Both the position numbers and the translations under genes were made by a program. Positions 35,472 to 43,911 of a stretch of 64,000 bases of DNA are shown one piece after another. The stretch comes from Gammaproteobacteria bacterium (GTDB lineage Bacteria > Pseudomonadota > Gammaproteobacteria > Competibacterales > Competibacteraceae), in the NCBI GenBank assembly GCA_024235095.1, contig JACKNC010000003.1, forward strand, positions 558,001 through 622,000, read 5' to 3'. Position 1 is the stretch's first letter. Every line of letters begins with the position of its first letter. The notes beneath the pieces were generated by a model. It saw nothing but the letters and a program-made list of their open reading frames with translations, made no database searches and was not told the origin of the DNA.

Positions 35472-36338
35472 TCAGGCGAGCCGCTTGACCTCGTAAATCC
35501 CGCCAATCACCACATACTCGTCTTCGCTCTTGAGCATTCCCGGCAACATCCTGTTGTAGAAAAATATTTTGGATAAAGGCACTCGCGTCTGTAACAAATG
35601 GTCACCGAACTCCTCAGCCCGCTCCCGGCGGACGCTGAAGGAACTCAGGTTATTCAGCAGCACGACCATGCGGCGGCGATCAAGCTGCGCTAGCACTTGG
35701 TCATCGCTGAAACGGTTGAAGCCGCGATACAGGTTCAGATGCGTCAATTCCGGTTGGGAACAGTGAAGCTCATATTGGCAGTAGGTGTATAAGAGATCCA
35801 ATTGGGCTTCGAGGGCGTTGGTGCTGTATAAGCCGTGACTGCGTGCTTCCTGAAAATGTAGATAAGCCTCCTGGGTGCGATCATCCAGCAATCCTCCATG
35901 ATAGCGGGTCAACAGGCCGAACCGGGATTCCACCCAGCCTTTCAGAACCGCGCCTTCCCGGCAATCGGGATCGAAGGCCCACCCCCGCACCATACGCAGA
36001 TAATCGGCTCGTCCGCGCAACTTGGGACGCCCGGGACTTAAGCCGACCTCCTCCAACGCCTCCAGTCGGAAATACACCGTCATGTAATCCATGAACTGGC
36101 GCGCCCGCTCCGTTGGGTCCGCCAAGGGCTCTAGCAACTGGAACAACAGGCGATGCAATTCCGCCACGCCATCGAGCAACAAGGGCGCTGGATGCTGTTG
36201 AAAAGTCAGCCCTCCTAACACCGCTGCGGGCAAGTTACAGCGGTTGATGGGAAGACAAGCGCTCCGTGGCAGGCGAATTCCAGCTTCCAGCGCCACGCTG
36301 GAATTGTCGTTAATCCTACAAGTCGCTGTGTTTGTCAT
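35472..36338 (-). CDS. draT: Dinitrogenase reductase ADP-ribosyltransferase
   Basis: 288 residues, the normal length of DraT. Signature text: LPINRCNLPAAVLGGLTFQQ, ARQFMDYMTVYFRLEALEEV, YCQYELHCSQPELTHLNLYR and RRMVVLLNNLSSFSVRRERA. DraT moves ADP-ribose from NAD+ to a specific Arg of NifH when ammonium or darkness/energy loss signals arrive, switching nitrogenase off. It is divergent from nifH, and its first 12 codons overlap the NifA-type upstream site. The reversing glycohydrolase DraG, usually next to draT, is not in this window; mmuM occupies the downstream position. Confidence 0.9.
   Translation of the reverse strand: MTNTATCRINDNSSVALEAGIRLPRSACLPINRCNLPAAVLGGLTFQQHPAPLLLDGVAELHRLLFQLLEPLADPTERARQFMDYMTVYFRLEALEEVGLSPGRPKLRGRADYLRMVRGWAFDPDCREGAVLKGWVESRFGLLTRYHGGLLDDRTQEAYLHFQEARSHGLYSTNALEAQLDLLYTYCQYELHCSQPELTHLNLYRGFNRFSDDQVLAQLDRRRMVVLLNNLSSFSVRRERAEEFGDHLLQTRVPLSKIFFYNRMLPGMLKSEDEYVVIGGIYEVKRLA
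36305..36320 (+). promoter_or_regulatory. NifA upstream activator site
   Basis: TGT-CGTTAATCCT-ACA matches the NifA binding consensus TGT-N10-ACA exactly. Its centre is about 100 bases upstream of the -24 element of the nifH promoter, the usual distance for an enhancer acting by DNA looping. It lies inside the 5' end of the divergent draT gene. Confidence 0.65.
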
Positions 36339-36412
36339 CTATGCCACCCGTCGTTCAGACCGTAGCTAATAAATAAAATTTAATAAACAGTGAGTTAATT
36401 TTTAGTCATCCT

Positions 36413-36428
36413 TGGCACGGCGCTTGAA
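36413..36428 (+). promoter_or_regulatory. Sigma-54 promoter of the nifH operon
   Basis: TGGCACG-GCGC-TTGAA fits the -24/-12 consensus TGGCACG-N4-TTGCW except for A in place of C at the -12 element. It ends 52 bases before the nifH ATG. With the NifA site upstream it makes NifA/RpoN control of nifHDK and probably the genes behind it very likely. Confidence 0.75.
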
Positions 36429-36480
36429 CCAGGGATAGTTAAAGCAAGGTTCATTAATTTAGCGACCGGAGAGAAATACC

Positions 36481-37371
36481 ATGGCGATGATACGTCAATG
36501 CGCAATTTACGGAAAAGGCGGTATCGGCAAGTCCACGACGACACAGAATTTGGTAGCGGGACTGGCCGCCGTTGGCAAGAAAGTCATGATCGTAGGTTGC
36601 GATCCTAAAGCCGACTCCACCCGATTGATGCTGCACGCAAAAGCCCAGAGCACGATTATGCAGATGGCAGCGGACGCAGGCACAGTTGAAGATTTGGAAT
36701 TAGATGATGTTTTGAAAGTCGGTTATGGCGGCGTTCGTTGTGTCGAATCCGGTGGTCCGGAACCGGGCGTAGGTTGCGCCGGACGCGGCGTCATCACCGC
36801 GATCAACTTCCTGGAAGAGGAAGGCGCCTACGACGAAGAACTCGACTTTGTGTTCTATGACGTGTTGGGCGACGTGGTGTGCGGTGGGTTCGCCATGCCG
36901 ATTCGTGAGAACAAGGCCCAGGAAATCTACATCGTGGTGTCCGGCGAGATGATGGCGATGTATGCAGCTAATAACATCGCCAAAGGTATTTGCAAATACG
37001 CCACTTCCGGTAGCGTACGGCTGGCTGGCCTGATCTGTAACTCGCGCAAGACCGACCGCGAAGCGGAACTCATTGAGGCGTTGGCCGAACGGCTGGGCAC
37101 CCAGATGATTCATTTCGTGCCGCGCGACAATGTGGTGCAGCGCGCCGAAATTCGCCGCATGACCGTCATCGAGTATGACCCCAACTGCAAGCAGGCGGAC
37201 GAATATCGTGAACTGGCCCAAAAAATCGTTGATAACAAAAAATTGGTGATTCCCACTCCGTTGACCATGGACGAACTGGAAGATCTGTTATTGGAGTTCG
37301 GCATTCTCGATGAAGAAGACGAATCGATTGTCGGCAAAACTGCGGCTGACGAAGCGCTGTGCGCCGCCTGA
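36481..37371 (+). CDS. nifH: Nitrogenase iron protein (dinitrogenase reductase)
   Basis: 296 residues. P-loop GKGGIGKSTT at 11-20, switch I around DPKADSTR (41-48), and the 4Fe-4S Cys ligands Cys99 in GVGCAGRG and a second in GDVVCGGFAMP. Arg102, in CAGRG, is the residue modified by DraT, whose gene is divergent just upstream. NifH is a homodimer that passes electrons one at a time to NifDK with ATP hydrolysis. The gene has a good ribosome-binding site (GGAGAG). A C/T-rich imperfect stem (37385-37411) separates it from nifD. Such stems may stabilise or end part of the nifH mRNA so that NifH is made in excess. Confidence 0.98.
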   Translation: MAMIRQCAIYGKGGIGKSTTTQNLVAGLAAVGKKVMIVGCDPKADSTRLMLHAKAQSTIMQMAADAGTVEDLELDDVLKVGYGGVRCVESGGPEPGVGCAGRGVITAINFLEEEGAYDEELDFVFYDVLGDVVCGGFAMPIRENKAQEIYIVVSGEMMAMYAANNIAKGICKYATSGSVRLAGLICNSRKTDREAELIEALAERLGTQMIHFVPRDNVVQRAEIRRMTVIEYDPNCKQADEYRELAQKIVDNKKLVIPTPLTMDELEDLLLEFGILDEEDESIVGKTAADEALCAA

Positions 37372-37438
37372 ACCAACACATTAACCCTCTCTCCTCTCCA
37401 CAGAGGGAGGGCGTTAGAACCGATGCGAGGAATTGATC

Positions 37439-38911
37439 ATGACTATGAACCGCCAGGAAACTGAACAATTAATTCAGGAAGTATTGGAAGTTTACCCGGA
37501 AGCCACCGGTAAGCAACGCGCCAAACATCTGATGGCGAATGATCCATCTCTGGAAAAATCCAACAAGTGTATCGTCGCTAATAAGAAAGCCTTGCCGGGC
37601 GTTATGACTGCGCGCGGTTGCGCCTACGCCGGCGCTAAGGGCGTCGTGTGGGGACCGGTTAAAGATGTGCTGAATATCTCTCATGGACCGGTCGGTTGCG
37701 GTCAGTTTTCCCGGGCCGGTCGCCGCAATTATGTAACCGGTTATAGCGGGATCAACGTCTTCAACGATATGAACTTCACCTCCGATTTTCAGGAAAAGGA
37801 TGTGGTGTTCGGCGGCGATAAAAAGCTGGCCAAGATCATCAGCGAACTCGACACCCTGTTCCCGCTCGCGAAAGGCGTGACCATTCAATCGGAATGCCCC
37901 ATTGGTTTGATTGGCGATGATATCGAAGCGGTCGCTAAGAAGTCGGCTAAAGAGATTGGTAAGGCCGTCGTGCCAGTGCGCTGCGAAGGGTTCCGGGGCG
38001 TTTCTCAATCCCTGGGTCACCATGTCGCTAACGACTCGCTGCGCGACTGGGTGTTGCATAACCGGGACAAACAGGAAGGTTTTGAGTCCACTCCCTACGA
38101 TGTCGCAATCACTGGCGATTACAATATCGGCGGCGATGCTTGGAGTTCGCGCGTTCTGCTGGAGGAAATCGGGCTGCGCGTCATCGCTCAATGGTCGGGG
38201 GATGGCTCGATCCCAGAGATGGAAAACACGCGTCACGCCAAGCTGAATCTGCTGCACTGCTACCGCTCGATGAACTACATCAGCCGGCACATGGAAGAGA
38301 AGTACGGGATGCCCTGGATGGAATATAACTTCTTCGGCCCCACCAAGATTGCGGAAAGCCTACGTAAGATCGCCGCCTTCTTTGACGATACGATCAAGGA
38401 GAACGCTGAACGGGTGATTGCTAAATACCAGCCGGCCATGGACGCTATCATCGCTAAGTATCGGCCCCGGCTGGAGGGCAAGCGGGTCTTGCTGTTCGTC
38501 GGTGGGCTGCGTCCACGCCATGTCATCGGCGCTTATGAGGATTTGGGAATGGAAGTCATCGGCGCCGGCTACGAGTTTGCTCACAACGACGATTATGACC
38601 GCACCTTCAAGGAAGTGCAGGATGGCGCGCTGATTTATGACGACGCGACCAGCTTTGAGCTGGAATCCTTTGTAGAGCGATTGAAGCCGGATCTGATCGG
38701 CTCTGGCATCAAGGAAAAGTATGTCTTTCACAAGATGGGCATCCCGTTCCGGCAGATGCACTCCTGGGATTACTCCGGCCCCTATCACGGCTATGACGGT
38801 TTCGCCATTTTTGCCCGTGATATGGACATGACGATCAATAACCCTTGCTGGAAGAAGTTGCAAGCGCCTTGGCAACGTGCCAGCACACCCGTGCTGCAAG
38901 CCATCGCCTGA
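37439..38911 (+). CDS. nifD: Nitrogenase MoFe protein alpha chain
   Basis: 490 residues from the ATG at 37439 (MTMNRQETEQLIQEVLEVYP), seven bases after GCGAGG. P-cluster ligands are in ARGCAYAG, HGPVGCGQFS and SECPIGLIGDD. The FeMo-cofactor Cys ligand is in LLHCYRSMNYISRH and the homocitrate-side His in MHSWDYSGPYHGYDGF. Gln and His near the cofactor (SQSLGHHVAND) are conserved. Molybdenum-type features, with the downstream nifE/N genes, exclude vanadium or iron-only enzymes. It forms the alpha2-beta2 tetramer with NifK. Confidence 0.98.
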   Translation: MTMNRQETEQLIQEVLEVYPEATGKQRAKHLMANDPSLEKSNKCIVANKKALPGVMTARGCAYAGAKGVVWGPVKDVLNISHGPVGCGQFSRAGRRNYVTGYSGINVFNDMNFTSDFQEKDVVFGGDKKLAKIISELDTLFPLAKGVTIQSECPIGLIGDDIEAVAKKSAKEIGKAVVPVRCEGFRGVSQSLGHHVANDSLRDWVLHNRDKQEGFESTPYDVAITGDYNIGGDAWSSRVLLEEIGLRVIAQWSGDGSIPEMENTRHAKLNLLHCYRSMNYISRHMEEKYGMPWMEYNFFGPTKIAESLRKIAAFFDDTIKENAERVIAKYQPAMDAIIAKYRPRLEGKRVLLFVGGLRPRHVIGAYEDLGMEVIGAGYEFAHNDDYDRTFKEVQDGALIYDDATSFELESFVERLKPDLIGSGIKEKYVFHKMGIPFRQMHSWDYSGPYHGYDGFAIFARDMDMTINNPCWKKLQAPWQRASTPVLQAIA

Positions 38912-38939
38912 TCAGCCTGGTCTAAACGAGGAAGGTATC

Positions 38940-40505
38940 ATGCAAGACGTTGAAGCGATCAATCCTGGTTATCCGCTGTTTAACAGTGATGAATACCAAC
39001 AGGCATTCGCCCGCAAGCATGTGTTCGAAGAAGCCCCTCCCACGCAAAAACTGGAAGAGGTTTTTCAGTGGACGACCACTGAGGCTTATAAGGAACTAAA
39101 TTTCCAGCGTGAGGCGCTGACCATCAACCCGGCCAAGGCGTGTCAACCGCTCGGGGCTGTGTTGTGTGCGCTGGGCTTTTACAAGACCCTGCCTTACGTT
39201 CACGGCTCCCAAGGTTGCGTGGCCTACTTCCGGACTTACTTTAACCGGCATTTCCGTGAACCGGTCGCCGCGGTCTCCGACTCGATGACCGAGGATGCGG
39301 CGGTGTTCGGCGGACAGAAAAATATGTTCGAGGGGCTGGAAAATTCCATGACCCTCTATAAACCGGAAATGATTGCAGTTTCCACAACCTGTATGGCGGA
39401 AGTGATCGGCGATGATTTGAACGCCTTCATTAACAACGCCAAGAAGGACGGGCGGGTGCCCATGGAGTTCCCCACGCCGTTCGCCCATACCCCCAGCTTC
39501 GTCGGCAGCCACACCACCGGCTGGGACAACATGCTGGAAGGTATCCTGCGTTACTTCACTCTCAACGAGATGGAGGGCAAGACGGTTGGATCCAACGGCA
39601 AGCTCAACATCGTAACTGGCTTCGAGACCTACTTGGGCAACTACCGCGTCATCAAGCGGATGCTGAAGGAAATGGACGTCGAGTACACCATGCTGTGCGA
39701 TCCCGAGGAGATTCTCGACACCCCGACCGACGGTGAATTCCGCATGTACGCGGGCGGCACAACGATTGCCGAAATCAAGGATGCGCCCAATGCGATCGAC
39801 ACCTTGTTGTTGCAACCGTGGCATTTAACCAAGACCAAGAAGTTTGTGCAGGAGACCTGGAAGCAACCGGCGAACGCCATTGACATCCCGATGGGTTTAA
39901 CGGGAACCGATGAATTTCTGATGAAAGTCTCCGAGTTAACTGGCAAGCCCATCCCCGAGTCGTTGGCCTTGGAGCGGGGCCGGTTGGTGGACATGATGAC
40001 CGACTCGCATTCCTGGTTGCACGGCAAGCGCTTCTCGGTCTTCGGCGATCCTGATTTTGTGTTGGGGTTGTGCGAGTTTCTCATGGAATTAGGCGCCGAA
40101 CCCTTGCATGTGCTGTGTCACAACGGCAGCAAGCGTTGGACCAAGGAAATGACCAAGCGGCTCAAGGACTCGCCTTATGGTCAAAGCGCCGAAGTCCATT
40201 TTGGCAAGGATCTCTGGCATTTGCGTTCACTGGTGTTCGCGGACAAGCCTGATTTCCTGATCGGCAATTCCTATGGCAAGTTCATTCAGCGCGACACCTT
40301 GCACAAAGGCAAGGAATTTGAAGTGCCGCTGATTCGCCTGGGATTCCCGTTGTTTGATCGTCATCACCTGCACCGGGACACCACGCTGGGCTACGAAGGC
40401 GCGATGTATATCCTCAAGGCGTTGGTGAATGCAGTGATGGAGAAACTCGATCAGGACACCATGACGATGGGCGAAACCGACTATGCCTTCGACTTGATTC
40501 GTTGA
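38940..40505 (+). CDS. nifK: Nitrogenase MoFe protein beta chain
   Basis: 521 residues from the ATG at 38940 (MQDVEAINPGYPLFNSDEYQ), which has GAGGAAGG upstream; the longer frame to 38877 would overlap nifD and is not family-like. P-cluster Cys ligands are in KACQPLGAVLCALGF, HGSQGCVAYFRTYF and STTCMAEVIGDD. Together with NifD it houses the P cluster that relays electrons from NifH to the FeMo cofactor. The gene is 28 bases behind nifD. Confidence 0.98.
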   Translation: MQDVEAINPGYPLFNSDEYQQAFARKHVFEEAPPTQKLEEVFQWTTTEAYKELNFQREALTINPAKACQPLGAVLCALGFYKTLPYVHGSQGCVAYFRTYFNRHFREPVAAVSDSMTEDAAVFGGQKNMFEGLENSMTLYKPEMIAVSTTCMAEVIGDDLNAFINNAKKDGRVPMEFPTPFAHTPSFVGSHTTGWDNMLEGILRYFTLNEMEGKTVGSNGKLNIVTGFETYLGNYRVIKRMLKEMDVEYTMLCDPEEILDTPTDGEFRMYAGGTTIAEIKDAPNAIDTLLLQPWHLTKTKKFVQETWKQPANAIDIPMGLTGTDEFLMKVSELTGKPIPESLALERGRLVDMMTDSHSWLHGKRFSVFGDPDFVLGLCEFLMELGAEPLHVLCHNGSKRWTKEMTKRLKDSPYGQSAEVHFGKDLWHLRSLVFADKPDFLIGNSYGKFIQRDTLHKGKEFEVPLIRLGFPLFDRHHLHRDTTLGYEGAMYILKALVNAVMEKLDQDTMTMGETDYAFDLIR

Positions 40506-40578
40506 CCCGCAGGTGGACGGACATTCAGCCGGTTTAACGGGCAGGAAGTCCGTCCCACCGTTCACAGGAGATGCAGTC

Positions 40579-40791
40579 ATGCCCAATGTGATGTTGCGAA
40601 ATAATGCAGCCGGTCAGTTGGTGTTTTATATCACCAAAAAGGATCATGAAGAGACCGTCGTGGCGCTGGAACATTCCGGCCCCGATGCTTGGGGCGGAGA
40701 AATGCAACTGGCCGATGGCTCGCGCTTTTATCTTGAACCGTTCGCGCAGCCGCCCAAGTTACCCTTAACCGTCAGAGTGAAGCGGCTATGA
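40579..40791 (+). CDS. nifT: NifT/FixU family protein
   Basis: 70 residues from the ATG at 40579 (MPNVMLRNNAAGQLVFYITK), with AGGAGATG upstream. It has the family pattern KKDHEE...WGGEMQLADGSRFYLEP. NifT is a small protein always found behind nifK; its role in nitrogenase maturation is not settled. The stop overlaps the next start by four bases. Confidence 0.93.
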   Translation: MPNVMLRNNAAGQLVFYITKKDHEETVVALEHSGPDAWGGEMQLADGSRFYLEPFAQPPKLPLTVRVKRL

Positions 40792-41501
40792 CCGTCGCCG
40801 ACTCACTGCCGCGTTGCATCGCGCTGCGCATTGCCTTGGCAGCGCGACGATTGCCCGACACCAGTTCTGGCCGGTTGCTCAGCATCCTGCTGACCGCGCT
40901 GGACGAACCCTTGACCGAGGACAAGCTTAACGGTCTGACAGTCAAGGATCTCAAAATGGCCGCCGATGGCGCGTTACGGGAAGTCGATGGCGCGCTGTTG
41001 CGCCAGGCGTTGAGTGATCTGAAAGGTGAGAACGAGGTCGATGAGGCGGCGGAAATCCCACAGCCTCAGCCTTATCGTGAGGGCGATATACCGCATTCGA
41101 TCCGGGTTGCTTGCGCCTCGAATGGCGGCGAGCGCCTGGACGGTCATTTCGGTTCCTGCGCGCGGTTTCTGATCTATCAGGTTTCAGCGACCGAGACACG
41201 CTTGATTGCGGTGCGGTCTGCTTCCAACGTCGCCCGACTCAGTATCGATCACAGCGCGGATCGCGTAGCGTTGATCGCGGATTGCGATCTGTTATGTGTG
41301 TTGTCGATCGGTGGTCCTGCCGCCGCCCGAGTGGTCAACAGCGGCGTTCATCCGATCAAGCGCGCATGGCCCGGTCAGGCGCAGCCGGTGCTGGATGAAT
41401 TGCAAGCCGTACTGGCTGGCGATCCGCCGCCCTGGCTGGCTCGGATTATTGGCCGCGCCTCGACCGTTCAATCCCCGGTTGAGATTGAGGAGGCGTCATG
41501 A
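40788..41501 (+). CDS. nifY: NifY/NafY-type cofactor-binding protein
   Basis: 237 residues. The N-terminal 85 residues are helical (SSGRLLSILLTALDEPLTED, VKDLKMAADGALREVDGALL), like the apo-nitrogenase-binding domain of NafY. The C-terminal half is a NifX-like domain: IRVACASNGGERLDGHFGSC, RFLIYQVSATETRLIAVR and LLCVLSIGGPAAARVVNSGV. The conserved His in GHFGS is the likely cofactor ligand. The protein is expected to hold apo-NifDK and FeMo cofactor during insertion. It sits between nifT and a DUF6129 gene in one tight operon. Confidence 0.85.
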   Translation: MTVADSLPRCIALRIALAARRLPDTSSGRLLSILLTALDEPLTEDKLNGLTVKDLKMAADGALREVDGALLRQALSDLKGENEVDEAAEIPQPQPYREGDIPHSIRVACASNGGERLDGHFGSCARFLIYQVSATETRLIAVRSASNVARLSIDHSADRVALIADCDLLCVLSIGGPAAARVVNSGVHPIKRAWPGQAQPVLDELQAVLAGDPPPWLARIIGRASTVQSPVEIEEAS

Positions 41502-41773
41502 TCACCTCGCGCCAACTGAACGACATCGCCCAGTGGGCGTCAACGCACGGTGTTGATTACGCGGCACTCAGTCACTTGCGCCAAGTGTACCCCAACCTGT
41601 ATTTCACGGATTGTCTGGACGACGACATTAATGATGCAGAACCGGTGCTGCAAGGCGAAGGCGTCAATGTGTATCTGGTCGATAGCCGTCAGCACTGTTT
41701 GCACCTGACCGATGATCCTCAGATTGCGACCGGGGTCGTGCTCGCGGTGACGACGGAATGTGTAGATTCCTGA
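41498..41773 (+). CDS. Small nif-associated protein (DUF6129-like)
   Basis: 91 residues overlapping nifY by four bases. It reads MITSRQLNDIAQWASTHGVD, then LRQVYPNLYFTDCLDDDIND and VNVYLVDSRQHCLHLTDDPQ, with a C-terminal TECVDS. Proteins of this type are found only in nif clusters, in the position between nifY and the flavodoxin or nifE genes, and have no assigned function. Two Cys residues (FTDCLDDD, QHCLHL) are candidates for metal or cluster contact, but that is speculation. Confidence 0.7.
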   Translation: MITSRQLNDIAQWASTHGVDYAALSHLRQVYPNLYFTDCLDDDINDAEPVLQGEGVNVYLVDSRQHCLHLTDDPQIATGVVLAVTTECVDS

Positions 41774-41807
41774 TTGAAAAAATTTTTAACTCAGTGAGGT
41801 AATAATC

Positions 41808-42332
41808 ATGGCCAAGATTGGTTTGTTCTACGCCACCGATACCGGCAACACCCGCAAGATCGCCAAAAAGATCAGGAAGCAGTTTGCCGAAGATGAAATT
41901 GAGCTGTTCGATGTAGCAAAGACTACTCCCGAAGCAATGTTGGATTGCGAAGCTCTGATTGTTGGCATGCCCACTTTGGGCGATGGCGAATTGCCTGAAC
42001 CCTTGGCGGAGTTCCTGGGGAAGGTGGAGGCCAGCCATCTGGAAGGAAAACCGATTGCTTTGTTCGGATTGGGGGACCAGGTCGGCTATCCCACTGAATT
42101 CGTCGATGCGCTGGGCATCACCTACAAAAAGCTCAAGAAACTGGGCGCCCGTTTTATCGGGAGTTGGTCGGCGGAAGGCTACGAGTTCGAGAAATCGAAG
42201 GCGTTACGCGACGGCGAATTCGTAGGGCTGGTTCTCGACCAGGACAATCAGGCGGATCTAACGGATGAACGGCTGGAGGAATGGCTGGAGTTGGTGAAGC
42301 CAGAGTTGCTGGGCGAAGCCGTAGCAAGTTAA
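41808..42332 (+). CDS. nifF: Nitrogenase flavodoxin
   Basis: 174 residues. The FMN phosphate loop is FYATDTGNTRKIAKKI at the N-terminus; further FMN contacts are MPTLGDGELPEPL and LFGLGDQVGYPTEFVDAL. It is a long-chain flavodoxin with the inserted loop (GSWSAEGYEFEKSKALRDGE). Placed in the middle of the nif operon, it is the likely one-electron donor to NifH. A clear GAGGT ribosome-binding site precedes the ATG. Confidence 0.93.
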   Translation: MAKIGLFYATDTGNTRKIAKKIRKQFAEDEIELFDVAKTTPEAMLDCEALIVGMPTLGDGELPEPLAEFLGKVEASHLEGKPIALFGLGDQVGYPTEFVDALGITYKKLKKLGARFIGSWSAEGYEFEKSKALRDGEFVGLVLDQDNQADLTDERLEEWLELVKPELLGEAVAS

Positions 42333-42459
42333 TTGTGGCAGGTGAATTGGGCGGTTGGACGGTAACCCGCGCTGAAAACCGCTGGTGCAAAATTCTCCCC
42401 CGACCCCCTTTCAAAGGGGAAGGCGCGTACTTAACCTTTAACTTTTGGCCTTTAATCTC

Positions 42460-43911
42460 ATGAAAGCTAGCGATCTTGCCGCCTTACGCGACGAACCGGC
42501 TTGTGCGCATAATCAGCAAGCCGCTAAATCCGGTTGCGCCCGCCCTGTACCCGGTGCGGCGGCTGGGGGATGCGCTTTTGACGGCGCGCAGATCGCCCTG
42601 CTGCCGATTGCCGATGTCGCCCATATCGTGCATGGGCCCATCGCTTGCGCTGGCAATTCCTGGGATAACCGGGGGACGCGCTCCAGCGGTCCAACCTTGT
42701 TCAAATTGGGTATGACCACCGATTTGAATGAGCAGGACGTGATTATGGGCCGGGGCGAAAAACGCCTGTTTCACGGCATTAAGCAAGCCATTGATCAGTA
42801 TTCTCCAGCGGCAGTGTTTGTTTATAGCACCTGCGTAACTGCTTTGATCGGCGATGATTTGGGCGCGGTTTGCAAGGCCGCGACTGAACGCTGGGGAGTG
42901 CCGGTCATTCCCATCGATTCCGCTGGTTTCTATGGCAGCAAGAATCTGGGTAACCGTATCGCCGGTGAAGCGATGGTGAAGTATGTGGTGGGCGGACGCG
43001 AGCCGGAACCGCCGCCGGTTGATCCGGCCCGGCCTGCGCTGAAAGTCCATGATATTAATCTGATCGGCGAGTACAACATTGCCGGCGAGTTGTGGAACAC
43101 CTTACCACTGTTCGATGAGTTGGGCTTGCGCGTGCTGTGCTCCCTGTCCGGCGACGCCCGGTTCCGGGAAATTCAGACCATGCATCGCGCCGAAGTCAAC
43201 ATGGTGGTCTGTTCGCGCGCCATGCTCAACGTTGCTCGCAAATTAAAGGAGCGCTATGGCGCGCCCTGGTTTGAAGGCAGTTTCTACGGCGCTCAGGAAG
43301 TTTCCAACAGTCTGCACCAGTTTGCCGAATTACTGAACGATGCTGACTTGCGCCAACGCACCGAAACGCTGATTGAGCGTGAGGAAGCACGCATTGACGC
43401 CGAGTTGGCGCCCTGGCGGGAGCGGTTGCGCGGCAAGCGCGCCCTGCTCTATACCGGCGGCGTGAAATCCTGGTCGATTGTTTCTGCTTTACAGGAGTTA
43501 GGGGTCACCGTAGTAGCAACCGGGACTAAGAAGTCGACTGAGGAGGACAAGGCGCGCATTCGCGAACTGATGGGCGCGGAAGCGCACCTGATCGAAGATG
43601 GCAATCCTCGCGGTTTGCTCGACTTGGCTCGCACCTATCAAGCCGACATTCTAGTGGCTGGTGGCCGTAATTTATACACGGCCCTCAAGGCGCGCCTGCC
43701 TTTCCTGGACATCAATCAGGAACGAGAACACGGCTATGCCGGTTATCAGGGCTTGGTCACGTTGGCCCGGGAGTTGACCCGCTCGCTGGAAAGCCCGATC
43801 TGGGACGCCGTGCGCCGACCCGCGCCCTGGAATGTCCTCCCCTCGTCCGGTCGGAAAATCGCGGCAAGTGAGGGCGGCAATGTCTGCGAACTGGAGAAAG
43901 CGCATGGCTGA
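42460..43911 (+). CDS. nifE: FeMo-cofactor scaffold protein NifE
   Basis: 483 residues from the ATG at 42460 (MKASDLAALRDEPACAHNQQ). NifD-like with the NifE pattern: GGCAFDGAQIALLPIADVAH, HGPIACAGNSWDNRGTRSSG, YSTCVTALIGDDLGAVCKAA and GEYNIAGELWNTLPLFDELG. With NifN it forms the scaffold on which NifB cofactor is turned into FeMo cofactor. The 127-base gap after nifF holds a C/G-run palindrome (about 42403-42420) and a poor sigma-54-like match, so nifE may also have its own transcript. Confidence 0.96.
   Translation: MKASDLAALRDEPACAHNQQAAKSGCARPVPGAAAGGCAFDGAQIALLPIADVAHIVHGPIACAGNSWDNRGTRSSGPTLFKLGMTTDLNEQDVIMGRGEKRLFHGIKQAIDQYSPAAVFVYSTCVTALIGDDLGAVCKAATERWGVPVIPIDSAGFYGSKNLGNRIAGEAMVKYVVGGREPEPPPVDPARPALKVHDINLIGEYNIAGELWNTLPLFDELGLRVLCSLSGDARFREIQTMHRAEVNMVVCSRAMLNVARKLKERYGAPWFEGSFYGAQEVSNSLHQFAELLNDADLRQRTETLIEREEARIDAELAPWRERLRGKRALLYTGGVKSWSIVSALQELGVTVVATGTKKSTEEDKARIRELMGAEAHLIEDGNPRGLLDLARTYQADILVAGGRNLYTALKARLPFLDINQEREHGYAGYQGLVTLARELTRSLESPIWDAVRRPAPWNVLPSSGRKIAASEGGNVCELEKAHG

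Noticed and set aside
42336..42351. Sigma-54-like TGGCAGG-TGAA-TTGGG upstream of nifE
   Set aside because: The -24 part has one mismatch and the -12 element lacks GC; no NifA site was found upstream. Too weak to list as a promoter.
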